Below are positions 1 to 8,192 of a stretch of 64,000 nucleotides of DNA, piece by piece. Origin of the DNA: Amycolatopsis sp. EV170708-02-1 (GTDB lineage Bacteria > Actinomycetota > Actinomycetes > Mycobacteriales > Pseudonocardiaceae). A program made the position numbers and the translations under genes. The DNA lies in the NCBI RefSeq assembly GCF_022479115.1, contig NZ_CP092497.1:2108001-2172000 (forward strand), given 5' to 3'. Position 1 is the stretch's first letter. Each line of letters begins with the position of its first letter. Below the pieces are notes generated by a model. The model did no database searches and was not told where the DNA came from. It was given only the letters and a program-made list of their open reading frames with translations.

Positions 1-450
1 GGCCTGGTCGTCGAGATGCCCGTGCTGGACAACGCGATCGTCGCCGGGCTGATCACCTTCGCGCCGCTGCTCATGGCCGCCCGGTTCCTGCCGGTGACCG
101 TGCAGGGTGTGGCGCTGGCGGCGAAACTCGTGCCGCACGGCAACCAGTGGGTCGACGTCGTCACCGACACGCTGTCCCAGCGGCCCGCGCCGATGGCCGC
201 GCTCCTGCACGGCGTGCTCTTCGGGCGGATCGCGCCGCCCAAGTCGATCCGGTGCAAGATCGAGACCCCGGCGCTGGTCATCGGGCACGAACGCGACCCG
301 ATCCACCCCTTCGGCGACGCGGACACGCTGGCCGCGGACATGCCGGCGGCCGAGTTCGTCCAGGCCCGCAGCCCGGTCGAGCTGCGCTTCGACCCCACCC
401 GCCTGACCGACACCATCGCCGACTTCTCCGCGCGCTGCCATGACCGTTGA
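1..450 (+). CDS. alpha/beta hydrolase, 3' part only
   Basis: The open frame runs in from the left edge, so the N-terminus and probably the nucleophile elbow lie outside the window. The visible part ends in the layout of an alpha/beta-hydrolase C-terminal half: a helical lid-like stretch, then TPALVIGHERDPIHPFGDA, which matches the late strand carrying the catalytic acid (D of ERDP), and a short C-terminal helix. A final histidine is not obvious; the last segment reads AEFVQARSPVELRFDPTRL. The stop overlaps the start of the downstream acetyltransferase by 11 bases, so the two are probably co-transcribed. Substrate unknown. An internal ATG at 16 exists but is unlikely to be the real start. Confidence 0.7.
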   Translation, partial: GLVVEMPVLDNAIVAGLITFAPLLMAARFLPVTVQGVALAAKLVPHGNQWVDVVTDTLSQRPAPMAALLHGVLFGRIAPPKSIRCKIETPALVIGHERDPIHPFGDADTLAADMPAAEFVQARSPVELRFDPTRLTDTIADFSARCHDR

Positions 451-997
451 TCCGGCGCCGGTCCGCGACTCGGAGGAACTGCGGACCGCGCGGCTGATCC
501 TGCGCAGACCGGGTCCCGAAGATCTCGACGCGATCTTCGCCCTCCACACCGATCCCGAGGCCTGCGCGCACAACCCTTCGGATCTGCTGGAGACGCGTAA
601 GGACGCGGAGCTGCTGCTGCTCCGCTGGTCTCACCAGTGGAACCGGTACGGCTTCGGGTACTGGACGATCCGCCGCCACGACTCACCGCAGGCGCTGGGA
701 TTCTGCGGGGTGAAGATCGTCGGCTTCCGGCGCCGCCCGGTCCTGAACCTCTTCTACCGCTTGTTCCCCGCGTCCTGGGGTTCCGGGTACGCCGGCGAGG
801 CCGCCACCGCGGCGGTGGACTGGGCCCGTGCCCACCGGCCGGACGACCTCGTGATCGCCCGCGTCCGGCCGGAGAACGTCGCGTCGCAACGGGTGGCGCT
901 GCGAGCCGGGCTGGTCCGCGCGGAGCACCTCGACACCCCCGGCGACGACGGGACCGACTGGTTCTACGTCTCGGACCCCGGCTCAGTCTGTTGGTGA
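440..997 (+). CDS. GNAT-family N-acetyltransferase (RimJ/RimL type)
   Basis: 185 residues, the usual size for this family. It begins with the RimJ/RimL signature ELRTARLILRRPGPEDLDAIF, has the central beta-strand GFCGVKIVGF, and a C-terminal segment VRPENVASQRVALRAGLVRAE that matches the N..S...A.k.GF motif of RimJ-type GNATs. The usual Q/RxxGxG/A acetyl-CoA loop is seen as SWGSGYAGEAA at about residues 115-125. It should transfer an acetyl group from acetyl-CoA to an amine; the substrate cannot be read from the sequence. It overlaps the hydrolase stop by 11 bases and is convergent with cysG, with a hairpin between them. Confidence 0.85.
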   Translation: MTVDPAPVRDSEELRTARLILRRPGPEDLDAIFALHTDPEACAHNPSDLLETRKDAELLLLRWSHQWNRYGFGYWTIRRHDSPQALGFCGVKIVGFRRRPVLNLFYRLFPASWGSGYAGEAATAAVDWARAHRPDDLVIARVRPENVASQRVALRAGLVRAEHLDTPGDDGTDWFYVSDPGSVCW

Positions 998-1019
998 ACC
1001 CGCGTCCGCGATCGACGTC

Positions 1020-1055
1020 GGCAGGGCGACCTGGTCTTCGTCAAGGCGCCCTGCC
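1020..1055. terminator. hairpin between convergent genes
   Basis: GGCAGGGCG at 1020-1028 pairs with CGCCCTGCC at 1047-1055, a perfect 9-bp GC stem, in the 98-base gap between the convergent acetyltransferase and cysG. There is no clear T-run on either side, so a rho-independent role is inferred from position only. Confidence 0.45.
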
Positions 1056-1095
1056 ACCGCGATAGCGGGCCTTCGGCCAGCTCCGCCAACAGGCA

Positions 1096-2312
1096 CTACG
1101 AGGGCTGAGCCAGCCCCGCCACCGGGCCGAAGACGATCACCGCGGGCGGCCGCACCCCGGCCGCCGCCGCGTCCTCGACCACCTTGTCCAAAGTGGAGCG
1201 GAGCACCCGCTGCGTGCGCATGGTGCCGTCCTCGACGATCGCCACCGGCGTGTCGCCCGGCCGCCCCGCCTGGAGCGCCTTGGCGAACAGCGGGAGCCGC
1301 TCGACACCCATCATCAGCACGATCGTGCCGCGCATCTTCGCCAGCAGATCCCAGTCCACCAGCGACTTCTCGTCGTCCGGCGCGACGTGCCCGGACACCA
1401 CGACGACCTCGTGCGCGACGCCGCGATGCGTCACCGGGACATCCGCCGCGGCGGGGACGGAGAACGCGCTCGTGATGCCGGGGACCATCGTCACCGGGAT
1501 GCCCGCTTCGGCGCAGGCGAGGACCTCTTCGAAGCCGCGGCCGAAGAGGTACGGGTCGCCGCCCTTGAGCCGCACGACGAATTTCCCGGCCTTGGCCCGC
1601 TCGATCAGGGTGGAGTTGATCACGTCCTGGCTGGCGGCGCGGCCGTACGGGATCTTCGCGGCGTCGACGATCTCGACGTGGGGTGCGAGTTCGTCGAGCA
1701 GTTCGCGTGGGGCCAGCCGGTCGGCGACGACGACGTCGGCCCTCGCGAGGAGACGGCGGCCGCGGACGGTGATCAGTTCCGGATCCCCGGGCCACCGCCC
1801 ACGAGGGCGACGCCGGGGAGGTCTCCGTGGGCGTCCGGCACACGGCCGTCGGCGACGGTGCCGGCACGGAGGCCGTCGAGGATGCTGTCCCGGACGGTGG
1901 CCGACCGCAGCGGCTCACCGCCGGAGAGGACGCCGACCAGGAGCCCGCCGTGCCTGCCGGAAGCCGGGGTGACCGCGCTGCCGAGGTCGCCGTCGTCGGC
2001 GCGGACGCAGAACACCCGCGCGCGTTCGGCCTCGGCGCAGACGGCGGCGTTGACCTCGGGATCGTTCGTGCACGCCAGCGCGTACCAGGCGTCGGCGAGG
2101 TCGCCCTCGGCGTAGCGTCGCTCATGCCAGACGATCTCGCCGGCGTCGGCCATGGCGCTCACCGACGGCGTGGTGTGCGGCGAGACCAGTTCGACCCGCG
2201 CGCCGGCGCTGATCAACCGTGGCAGGCGGCGCTGGGCGACCGTCCCGCCACCGATCATCACGACACGACGGCCGGCCAGGTCGAGGCCGGAGAGGTAATG
2301 CGGGTCATCCAT
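1096..2312 (-). CDS. cysG: sirohaem synthase CysG (fused), one-base frameshift
   Basis: Two domains that convert uroporphyrinogen III to sirohaem. The N-terminal part (2312 to about 1790) is precorrin-2 dehydrogenase/ferrochelatase: GLDLAGRRVVMIGGGTVAQRR is a Rossmann NAD site. The C-terminal part (about 1785 to 1096) is uroporphyrinogen-III C-methyltransferase, with VGGGPG near its start and FVVRLKGGDPYLFGRG, then PGITSAFSVPA. Reading is interrupted at the run CCCC, 1785-1788 on the plus strand: the first frame ends GGGPGIRN-stop at 1773, while adding one C restores GGGPGDPELI and the whole methyltransferase. The downstream frame also has a GTG at 1623, so it could be called separately. Either a sequencing error or a real lesion; sirohaem is needed for sulfite and nitrite reductases, which favours an error. 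Confidence 0.9.
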
Positions 2313-2366
2313 GCGGGGCAGTGTAAGGATTCAGCGCCCCGGACCGCGATCCGAGTGAGAACCGCC

Positions 2367-2774
2367 TCAGCTCTCCAGCAGCGTCAGCAGCTCGGTGTTG
2401 CCGAACATCCTGGCCGCGTCGATCGCCGACGGTTCCCCCGCCCTCGCGTCCGCGCCGCCCTTGAGGAGCGCCTTCACGACCTCGGGCTCGTTCTTGAAGA
2501 CCGCTCCCGCGAGCGGGCTCTGGCCGCGGTCGTTCTCGCGGTTCGGGTCGGCGCCGCGCTCGATCAGCGCCCCGACGGTCTCGGCGTGACCGTGGTACGC
2601 GGCGAGCATGACCAGCGTGTCGCCCCGGTCGTTGGTCAGGTTCGGCGAGATCCCGGCGTCGACATACGCGGCGAGCTCGGCCGTCGCGCCCGAGCGGGCG
2701 AAGCCGAACACCTTGGCCCACAACTCCAGCAGTTCGGGATCGAATTCCTCGGCCTGTCCGGGGTTCTCCGTCAT
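2367..2774 (-). CDS. small ankyrin-repeat protein
   Basis: 135 residues. After an acidic N-terminus (EEFDPELLELWAKVFGFARSG) it carries about three ankyrin repeats with the typical DxxGxTxLxxAAxxGH pattern: DRGDTLVMLAAYHGHAE, then ERGADPNRENDRGQSPLAGAVF, then KGGADARAGEPSAIDAARMFGN. There is no signal peptide or membrane segment, so it is cytoplasmic. Ankyrin repeats bind proteins; the partner is unknown. It lies between cysG (54-base gap) and the zinc-independent ribosomal protein cluster on the same strand, but nothing links it functionally to either. Confidence 0.85.
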   Translation of the reverse strand: MTENPGQAEEFDPELLELWAKVFGFARSGATAELAAYVDAGISPNLTNDRGDTLVMLAAYHGHAETVGALIERGADPNRENDRGQSPLAGAVFKNEPEVVKALLKGGADARAGEPSAIDAARMFGNTELLTLLES

Positions 2775-2837
2775 GGGGCCGATTCTTTCACAGGGCCGCG
2801 GTCCGGGCGGCGCGTCGCACCGCCCGGACCGGCGGCG

Positions 2838-3086
2838 TCAGCGCCCCGCGTTGGGGTAGGGCAGCAACGCCATCTCGCGGGCGTTCTTGATCGCCGTGGC
2901 GACCTGTTTCTGCTGCTGGGGCGTCAGCCCGGTGACCCGGCGGGCGCGGATCTTGCCGCGGTCGGAGATGAACTTCCGCAGCAGGTCGACGTCCTTCCAG
3001 TCGACCTCGGTGATCTTGTTGGCGTGCAACAGGTTCGTCTTGCGCTTGTACGGACGGTCGCGGTTCGGCTTGCCCATCGCGCTCAC
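2838..3086 (-). CDS. rpsR2: 30S ribosomal protein S18, zinc-independent paralogue
   Basis: 82 residues with the S18 core [23 protein letters not shown] and the C-terminal [22 protein letters not shown]. It has no cysteine, so it is the C-minus form that replaces the zinc-binding S18 when zinc is short. Last gene of the minus-strand run L28-L33-S14-S18. The GTG at 3086 overlaps the S14 stop as GTGA, matching the overlaps in the rest of this operon; the ATG at 3077 ([13 protein letters not shown]) is an equally possible start. Confidence 0.95.
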   Translation of the reverse strand: MSAMGKPNRDRPYKRKTNLLHANKITEVDWKDVDLLRKFISDRGKIRARRVTGLTPQQQKQVATAIKNAREMALLPYPNAGR

Positions 3087-3388
3087 CAGCTCGACTTCGT
3101 GACGCCGGGCAGTTCGCCGTTGTGCGCCATCTGCCGCATCCGGACCCGCGAGAGCCCGAACTTCCGCAGGTAGCCACGCGGGCGGCCGTCGGCGGTGTCG
3201 CGGTTGCGGATCCGGGTCGCGCTGGCGTCGCGCGGCATCGCCTGCAGGGCCGACACGGCCGCGGCCTTCTCCTCGGGCGACGCGGAGGGCGAGGCGATGG
3301 TGGCCTTCAGCTCACGACGTCGTTCGACGTAGCGCGCGGCGACGACCTTGCGCTGTTCGTTCTTGGCGATCTTCGACTTCTTGGCCAT
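3083..3388 (-). CDS. rpsN2: 30S ribosomal protein S14, zinc-independent paralogue
   Basis: 101 residues, the long S14 form (the zinc form is about 61). It begins [20 protein letters not shown] and ends with the S14 signature [20 protein letters not shown]. The CxxC pairs of zinc-binding S14 are absent. It starts on an ATGA overlap with the L33 stop at 3388 and its own stop overlaps the S18 GTG, so all four genes are translationally coupled. It should replace zinc-binding S14 in ribosomes made under zinc starvation. Confidence 0.96.
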   Translation of the reverse strand: MAKKSKIAKNEQRKVVAARYVERRRELKATIASPSASPEEKAAAVSALQAMPRDASATRIRNRDTADGRPRGYLRKFGLSRVRMRQMAHNGELPGVTKSSW

Positions 3389-3555
3389 CAGCGCTCCTCC
3401 TTGAACTCGACGTGCTTGCGCGCGATCGGGTCGTATTTGCGCAGCACCATGCGATCCGGGTCGTTCCGGCGGTTCTTCTTGGTGACGTAGGTGTAGCCGG
3501 TGCCGGCGGTCGAGCGGAGCTTGATGATCGGCCGGACGTCGGTGCTCTTGGCCAT
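3388..3555 (-). CDS. rpmG2: 50S ribosomal protein L33, zinc-independent paralogue
   Basis: 55 residues beginning [20 protein letters not shown] and ending [17 protein letters not shown], typical L33. No cysteine is present, so it is the C-minus form. The ATG at 3555 overlaps the L28 stop (TGATG) and the stop overlaps the S14 ATG. The longer open frame that extends upstream to 3780 only reads through L28 in another frame and is not part of the protein. Confidence 0.96.
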   Translation of the reverse strand: MAKSTDVRPIIKLRSTAGTGYTYVTKKNRRNDPDRMVLRKYDPIARKHVEFKEER

Positions 3556-3791
3556 CAGAGCTTCACCCCTTTCGCGCGGAGCTCGGCCACGACGGCCTCG
3601 ATCCCCCGCTTGTCGATGGTCTTCATGCCCTTCACCGAGACCCGCAGCCGCACCCAGCGCCCCTCGCTCGGCACGAAGTACCGCTTGGCCTGCAGGTTCG
3701 GCTCCCAGCGCCGGGACGTGCGCCGATGCGAATGCGACACCTGCTTCCCGTAGCCCGGTTTGCGGCCGGTGACCTGGCACACGGCGGACAT
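3555..3791 (-). CDS. rpmB2: 50S ribosomal protein L28, zinc-independent paralogue
   Basis: 78 residues. The start ATG at 3791 follows a strong ribosome binding site, GGGAGGG, 3 bases upstream of TATATG; the in-frame ATG at 3827 would add 12 residues not seen in the family. [20 protein letters not shown] is the typical N-terminus of the C-minus L28: a single cysteine instead of the CxxC pair. It leads the minus-strand four-gene operon and diverges from the CobW-like gene across an 84-base promoter region. Confidence 0.96.
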   Translation of the reverse strand: MSAVCQVTGRKPGYGKQVSHSHRRTSRRWEPNLQAKRYFVPSEGRWVRLRVSVKGMKTIDKRGIEAVVAELRAKGVKL

Positions 3792-3805
3792 ATACCCTCC
3801 CAAGT

Positions 3806-3826
3806 TGATATCGGTTGTCGTTTTCA
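3806..3826. promoter_or_regulatory. candidate Zur operator in the divergent promoter
   Basis: The 84-base gap between rpmB2 and the CobW-like gene is AT-richer than anything nearby and holds a 21-base imperfect dyad that starts TGATATC and ends GTTTTCA on the plus strand (TGAAAAC...GATATCA on the other). TGA/TCA ends with A-rich arms are typical of actinobacterial Zur boxes. The match is imperfect (6 of 10 base pairs), so the call rests largely on gene context: both flanking operons encode zinc-sparing proteins. Confidence 0.5.
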
Positions 3827-3875
3827 TTTACTCTACACAGCCGAACCAGAACGCCCTCGACGCCCCGGAGCTTCA

Positions 3876-5129
3876 GTGACCGACAACCCCCGCGTGCCCC
3901 TCGTCCTGATCAGTGGCCTCGCACCGGGACCGAACGCCGACCTCGCCGAGCGGCTGCGCCTCGCCGAACCCGGCACCGCCGTCGTGCACCACGACCTGAG
4001 GCAGATTCACTCCGGAGTGGTCCGGCGGCGGATCCGGCTCGCCGACCGCGACCAGCTGACCGTCCTCGAACTGGCGCACGGCTGCGTCTCGTGCACGTTG
4101 CGCGAGGACTTGTTGCCGCTGCTGCGCAAGCTCTCCCAGATGCCGCAGGTGCGGCGGATCGTGGTGCGGCTCGACGAGGCGATGGAGCCCGAGCCGGTCA
4201 GCTGGGCGCTGCACAACGTCCTCGTCGGCGAGCGTCCGGTGATCGAGGACGTCGACCTGCGGGCCGTGCTGACCGTCGTCGACTGCGCGGGCTGGCTGGC
4301 CGACAGCACCGGAGACGACACGCTGGCCGAGCGGAACCTGCGGGCCAGCCCCGAGGACGAGCGCACCGTCGCGCAGGTCGCGCTGTCCCAGGTCGAGTTC
4401 GCCGATCTGCTCGTCCTCTCCGGCGCGGCGACCGACGCCTGGTCCGCGGCGAAGGCCTCGGCCGTGCTCGACCGGGTCGCGCCGTCGATCCCCCGCGTCG
4501 AGCTGTCCTCCGTGGACGGGAAGACCGTGCTCGACGCCGTCCCGGCCGATGCCCGGCGCGGCGAGGTCACCGACATGCACGGGCCGCTGCTGCGCGGCCA
4601 GCCGCCGCTGCACACCGACTGCGGGATCGGGCTGCTCACCTTCACCTCGCAGCGCCCGTTCCACCCGGAGCGCCTCCACGACGCGATCGACGTCCTGCTC
4701 GACGGCGTCGTCCGCACCCGGGGACGGCTCTGGGTGGCGAGCCAGCCGGACATGGCGCTGTGGATCGAGTCGGCGGGCGGCGGCCTCGGCGTCGGGCACG
4801 CGGGGCCGTGGCTCGCCGCCCCGGACGGTCCGGACTGGGCCGCCGTCTCCCCCGAACGGCGCACCCTCGCGTCCCTGCGCTGGAACCCGCTGTTCGGCGA
4901 CCGCGCGCAGGAACTGGTCGTCGTCACGGATCAGGCCACCCCGGACGAGATCGAAGCCGCCCTGAACGGGGCGCTGCTGACCGAGGAGGAACTCGCCGCC
5001 GGCGAGCAGGAATGGCTCCAATACCCGGATCCGTTCGGCGAGTGGCACGAAGAACCGTGTGAGGACACGGAAACCGACCCTGAGAAGCACGACGTGAACG
5101 CGTCGAACCGAAAGGACGAAACGCAGTGA
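3876..5129 (+). CDS. CobW-like (COG0523) protein with degenerate P-loop
   Basis: 417 residues from GTG 3876, which has GGAG five bases upstream; the frame is open further upstream but that would overlap rpmB2 and the promoter. The fold is CobW-like: strand [23 protein letters not shown] where the P-loop should be, then [16 protein letters not shown] (the family CxxC metal-binding motif, usually GCICCTLR), a CobW C-terminal domain, and an acidic tail. The GxxGxGKT Walker A motif is gone (GLAPGPNAD), so GTP hydrolysis is doubtful. It starts the plus-strand operon with L31, L32 and a normal CobW. In mycobacteria a COG0523-like protein of the C-minus operon (Mrf) helps ribosome hibernation in low zinc; this is a plausible counterpart by context only. 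Confidence 0.85.
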   Translation: MTDNPRVPLVLISGLAPGPNADLAERLRLAEPGTAVVHHDLRQIHSGVVRRRIRLADRDQLTVLELAHGCVSCTLREDLLPLLRKLSQMPQVRRIVVRLDEAMEPEPVSWALHNVLVGERPVIEDVDLRAVLTVVDCAGWLADSTGDDTLAERNLRASPEDERTVAQVALSQVEFADLLVLSGAATDAWSAAKASAVLDRVAPSIPRVELSSVDGKTVLDAVPADARRGEVTDMHGPLLRGQPPLHTDCGIGLLTFTSQRPFHPERLHDAIDVLLDGVVRTRGRLWVASQPDMALWIESAGGGLGVGHAGPWLAAPDGPDWAAVSPERRTLASLRWNPLFGDRAQELVVVTDQATPDEIEAALNGALLTEEELAAGEQEWLQYPDPFGEWHEEPCEDTETDPEKHDVNASNRKDETQ

Positions 5130-5383
5130 AACCGGGAATCCACCCCGACTACCACCCGGTGGTGTTCAAGGACCTCTCCACCGGGGACGCCTTCCTGACG
5201 CGCTCCACCGCCACCTCGGAGCAGACCATCGAATGGAGCGACGGCAACACCTATCCGCTGGTGAACGTCGAGATCAGCTCGTGGTCGCACCCGTTCTGGA
5301 CCGGCAACCAGCGGATCATGGACAGCGCCGGCCAGGTCGAGAAGTTCCACCGCCGCTACGGACGCCGCGGAGGGTCGAAGTAA
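5126..5383 (+). CDS. rpmE2: 50S ribosomal protein L31 type B, zinc-independent
   Basis: 85 residues, the length of type-B L31. [20 protein letters not shown] and the C-terminal [21 protein letters not shown] are diagnostic. The CxxC of zinc-binding L31 is missing. The GTG at 5126 overlaps the stop of the CobW-like gene (GTGA), and the stop overlaps the L32 ATG (TAATG), so translation is coupled along the operon. It replaces zinc-binding L31 during zinc limitation. Confidence 0.97.
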   Translation: MKPGIHPDYHPVVFKDLSTGDAFLTRSTATSEQTIEWSDGNTYPLVNVEISSWSHPFWTGNQRIMDSAGQVEKFHRRYGRRGGSK

Positions 5384-5541
5384 TGGCCGTCCCGAAGCGG
5401 AAGATGTCGCGCAGCAACACCCGGTCCCGTCGTTCGCAGTGGAAGGCGGCCGTGCCGGATCTGGTGCCGATCAAGGTGAACGGCGAGACGAAACTCGTGC
5501 CGCGCAAGCTCATGAAGCACTTTCATCAGGGTGGAGAGTGA
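5383..5541 (+). CDS. rpmF2: 50S ribosomal protein L32, zinc-independent
   Basis: 52 residues. [20 protein letters not shown] is the L32 N-terminus, and the region that carries CxxC...CxxC in zinc-binding L32 reads [20 protein letters not shown] with no cysteine. Starts on the TAATG overlap with L31 and ends on a GTGA overlap with the CobW GTPase. Confidence 0.96.
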   Translation: MAVPKRKMSRSNTRSRRSQWKAAVPDLVPIKVNGETKLVPRKLMKHFHQGGE

Positions 5542-6635
5542 CGACGCCGGTCACGGTGCTGTCCGGCTTCCTCGGCGCGGGCAAGACGACCGTGCTCAAC
5601 CACGTCCTCGCCAACCGCGACGGGCTGCGGGTGGCGGTGATCGTGAACGACATGAGCGAGGTCAACATCGACGCCGCGCTGGTGCGGGACGGGAACAGCC
5701 TGTCCCGCACCGAGGAACGGCTCGTCGAGATGACCAACGGCTGCATCTGCTGCACCTTGCGCGACGACCTCTTGGAGGAGGTCTCGCGGCTGTGCGAGGA
5801 CGGGCGGTTCGACTATCTGCTCATCGAATCGAGCGGGATCTCCGAGCCGATGCCCGTGGCGGCGACGTTCTCCTTCGCCCGTGAGGACGGCGCGACCCTG
5901 CTGGACTCCGCGCGGCTCGACACGATGGTGACCGTGGTCGACGCGGTGAACTTCGAGCGGGAACTGGCGGCCGGGGACGCGCTGACCGAACGCGGGCTGG
6001 ACCAGTACGACGGGGACGAGCGGACGGTCAGCGACCTGCTGATGGACCAGATCGAGTTCGCGGACGTCCTCCTGCTGAACAAGGCGGACCTCGTCCCGGC
6101 CGGCTCCCTCGACCGGCTGACGGCGGTGCTGCGGCGGCTCAACCCGGCCGCCGAGGTCGTCGTTTCGACGCACGGCCGGGTTCCGCTCCATCGGGTGCTC
6201 GGCACCGGGCGCTACGACGTCGAACGGGCGCAGGAGGCACCCGGCTGGGTGGCGGAGCTCAACGGCGATCACGTTCCGGAGACGGAGGAGTACGGGATCT
6301 CCAGTGTCGTCTTCCGCGCCTCGCTCGCTTTCGACGCCGAGCGGCTGTGGGATTTCGTCGGCAGGCTCGACACCGGGGAGTTCGGGACGGTCCTGCGGTC
6401 GAAGGGGTTCTTCTCGCTGGCGTCGCGGCCGGGGGTGACCGGGTTGTGGTCGCAGGCCGGTTCGGTCGCCCGGTTCGAGCCGCAGGGCGTCGAGGAGGCG
6501 CCGCGGCAGGAACTGGTGTTCATCGGCGTGGGGCTGGAGAAGGACGCGCTGCTGGACTCGCTTCAGGCCTGTCTGGCCACCGATCCGGCCGGGGCGGACC
6601 CGTTCCCGGAATGGGAAGCGGTGCACGTCCACTGA
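5538..6635 (+). CDS. CobW/COG0523 GTPase, putative zinc metallochaperone
   Basis: 365 residues from GTG 5538, overlapping the L32 stop and preceded by [28 protein letters not shown] is an intact Walker A at about residues 4-23; [12 protein letters not shown] is the metal-binding CxCC motif; LLLNKADL is the guanine-specificity NKxD. The C-terminal CobW domain runs from about residue 250. Family members hand zinc or another metal to client enzymes using GTP. As the last gene of the zinc-independent ribosomal operon it is probably a zinc allocator under Zur control. The pair with the P-loop-less paralogue at the head of the operon is notable. Confidence 0.92.
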   Translation: MTTPVTVLSGFLGAGKTTVLNHVLANRDGLRVAVIVNDMSEVNIDAALVRDGNSLSRTEERLVEMTNGCICCTLRDDLLEEVSRLCEDGRFDYLLIESSGISEPMPVAATFSFAREDGATLLDSARLDTMVTVVDAVNFERELAAGDALTERGLDQYDGDERTVSDLLMDQIEFADVLLLNKADLVPAGSLDRLTAVLRRLNPAAEVVVSTHGRVPLHRVLGTGRYDVERAQEAPGWVAELNGDHVPETEEYGISSVVFRASLAFDAERLWDFVGRLDTGEFGTVLRSKGFFSLASRPGVTGLWSQAGSVARFEPQGVEEAPRQELVFIGVGLEKDALLDSLQACLATDPAGADPFPEWEAVHVH

Positions 6636-6644
6636 GCAGTACGC

Positions 6645-6690
6645 CTCGTGAGTGGTGAGGGCGGTTCTAACCGTCCTCACCACTCACGAG
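6645..6690. repeat. intergenic hairpin repeat, full copy
   Basis: Two 22-base arms, 6645-6666 and 6669-6690, around a CT loop. The left arm starts CTCGTGAGTGG, the right arm ends CCACTCACGAG, and the arms differ at one position that forms a G-U pair in RNA. It lies 9 bases after the CobW stop, so it may act as a terminator, but the same element recurs at 17625 and 61701 with partial copies at 6907 and 34097. Confidence 0.85.
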
Positions 6691-6708
6691 ACTCGACCGG
6701 CGATGTCA

Positions 6709-6855
6709 CGTGACCGACCGGACGACACGCGTGATCCGGCGGACGACACGCGTGGCTGGAGGAACGACACGACCGCCGCCGGGGTTCCCGCCACGAGCCG
6801 TCCGTCTAATCACGTGTGTCGTCCATCCAGCCACGCGTGTCGTCCGGTCAGTCAC
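6709..6855. repeat. inverted/direct repeat array in a gene-free stretch
   Basis: The 303-base gap between the CobW gene and the histidine-rich gene holds no credible gene. Four copies of GGACGACACGCGTG lie in it: direct at 6720-6733 and 6741-6754, inverted at 6832-6845 and (one mismatch) 6811-6824. The longest arms are a perfect 21-bp match, 6740-6760 with 6826-6846, and a 25-bp match with one mismatch, 6709-6733 with 6832-6856. It could form a branched hairpin or a cruciform. Purpose unknown. Confidence 0.8.
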
Positions 6856-6906
6856 GCGAACCCGCCGCCGGCGCACCGGCGATAGGTACCTAAGCCACCC
6901 TTGGCT

Positions 6907-6930
6907 CTCACCGTCCTCACCACTCACGAG
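6907..6930. repeat. partial copy of the intergenic hairpin repeat
   Basis: CACCGTCCTCACCACTCACGAG matches the right arm of the 6645 element; the left arm is missing. It sits just downstream of the stop of the minus-strand histidine-rich gene at 6939. Confidence 0.7.
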
Positions 6931-6938
6931 GACGAGGG

Positions 6939-7235
6939 TCAGTGGTCGTCGTAGTGGTCCCCGTGCGCGGCGTGGCGGTGGCCGTCGTGCAGGTAGTCGA
7001 CGTGGTCGCCGTGCGGGACCGCGACGTGACCGCAGCCCTCGCCGTGGGCGTGGTCGTGCCCCTGATGCGGAATGTGGCCGCTGGCCTCGCACTCGTCGAA
7101 ATGCCCGTCGTGCGCGCGGTGCAGATGCCCGTCGTGCACGTAGTCGACGTGGTCGCCGTGGGGTACGGCGACGTGGCCGCATCCTTCACCGTGAGCGTGC
7201 GTATGGCCGGCGTGTTCGGTGTGCGCGGCGGTCAT
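6939..7235 (-). CDS. histidine-rich two-repeat protein, probable metal binder
   Basis: 98 residues from ATG 7235, which has AAGGA 7 bases upstream (a GTG at 7238 is also possible). About a quarter of the residues are histidine. It is an internal duplication: two units of about 37 residues each begin HAHGEGCGHVAVPHGDHVD and continue to a DGH.H.AH.GH pattern, joined by a CEASGHIPHQGHD linker. There is no signal peptide or membrane segment. Such proteins are often called zinc transporter permease in databases, but nothing here looks like a permease; a cytoplasmic zinc or nickel buffer is more likely. It lies beside the zinc-sparing ribosomal operon. A palindrome GCCTGATCAGGC at 7261-7272 lies in its promoter. 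Confidence 0.85.
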   Translation of the reverse strand: MTAAHTEHAGHTHAHGEGCGHVAVPHGDHVDYVHDGHLHRAHDGHFDECEASGHIPHQGHDHAHGEGCGHVAVPHGDHVDYLHDGHRHAAHGDHYDDH

Positions 7236-7260
7236 CACCGGGTCCTTCCTGATCGAAAAT

Positions 7261-7272
7261 GCCTGATCAGGC
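7261..7272. promoter_or_regulatory. palindrome upstream of the histidine-rich gene
   Basis: GCCTGATCAGGC is a perfect 12-bp palindrome 26 bases upstream of the start codon; GATCAGG recurs at 7250-7256 next to the ribosome binding site. A regulator site is possible; no known consensus is matched with confidence. Confidence 0.35.
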
Positions 7273-7288
7273 GGACCGTAGCACCGGT

Positions 7289-8141
7289 CTACGGGCCCAG
7301 CAGCGCTCTCACCCGACCGAGTGCCCGCACCTGGTCGGCCCAGCGCGGGCCGGTCAGCCCGACGACGATGTGGGCCGCTCCTGCCTCCCGGTACTCCGCC
7401 AGCCGTTCGGCGACGGCCTCGGCGGAACCGGTCAGCGGCAAGGAGAGCGCCTGGTCGAGCGGCATCCCATAGGTGCCGGTGATCCCTGCCGCCAGATCAG
7501 CCGCTGTCGGCAGGTCCGCGCCTTCGCCCAGCGCGCCGGTGGCGCCGACCGCGATCACCGGGTTCGCGAGGCCGAGATCCGTCAGCCGTCGTCGTCCGTC
7601 GGCGACGGCGTCCGGCGGCAGGAGCGACGGGAACCACCCGGTGCCGTGCTCCGCGACGCGCTGGAGCACGAGCCGTCCCCGATTGCCCACCCAGATCGGC
7701 GGAACCGCCACCGCCGGCGCCAAGGCGACGACGGCATCGCCGATCCGCACCTCGTTGCCCGCCAGCAGCTCCGGCACCAGGCGGAGCGCCTGGTCGGTGC
7801 GGGGGCCGCGTTCGCCGAACGGTACCCCGGCCGCGGCGAACTGGGCCTCTCCCCCGCCCGAGCCGATGCCGAGGATCAGCCGTTCGCCCGACACCTGCTG
7901 CAGCGTGGCGATCTGCTTTTGCCGCCCACGCCAACGGCCGCAGCGCCGGGACGAAAACGCTCAGCCCGATGCGGATCCTGGTCGTGACCGCGGCGGCGAC
8001 CGCCAGCCCGACCGTGCTGTCGAGCGAAGGACGGCCGGTCATCAGGTGATCGCCGAGGAACACACTGTCGAGGCCCGCGTCCTCGGCCTGCCGGGCGGAG
8101 ACACGGAGGTCGCCGGACGGGAGGATCACACCCAGTTTCAT
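7289..8141 (-). CDS. LLM-class (F420-dependent) oxidoreductase, one-base frameshift
   Basis: The N-terminal part MKLGVILPSGDLRVSARQAE and SVFLGDHL is a luciferase-like TIM-barrel start; the C-terminal part has SGERLILGIGSGGGEAQFAA, the family loop for flavin or F420. The two parts lie in different frames. At the run TTTT 7917-7920 (AAAA in the gene) removing one base restores LAWAAKQIATLQQVSGERL. The repaired protein is about 283 residues, normal for the family, which catalyses hydride transfer with F420 or FMN. Most likely a sequencing error. Its substrate is unknown. The next gene upstream on the same strand, the AMP-forming ligase, ends 51 bases away. Confidence 0.85.
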
Positions 8142-8192
8142 GAGCCCATCGTGCGACCTCCACTCGACTGGCGGTCAAGGCGCGGAGCACGG

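Noticed and set aside
6652..7252. Plus-strand open frames across the repeat array near 6.7 kb (Thr/Arg-rich)
   Set aside because: They translate the inverted repeats and the antisense of the histidine-rich gene; no independent support.
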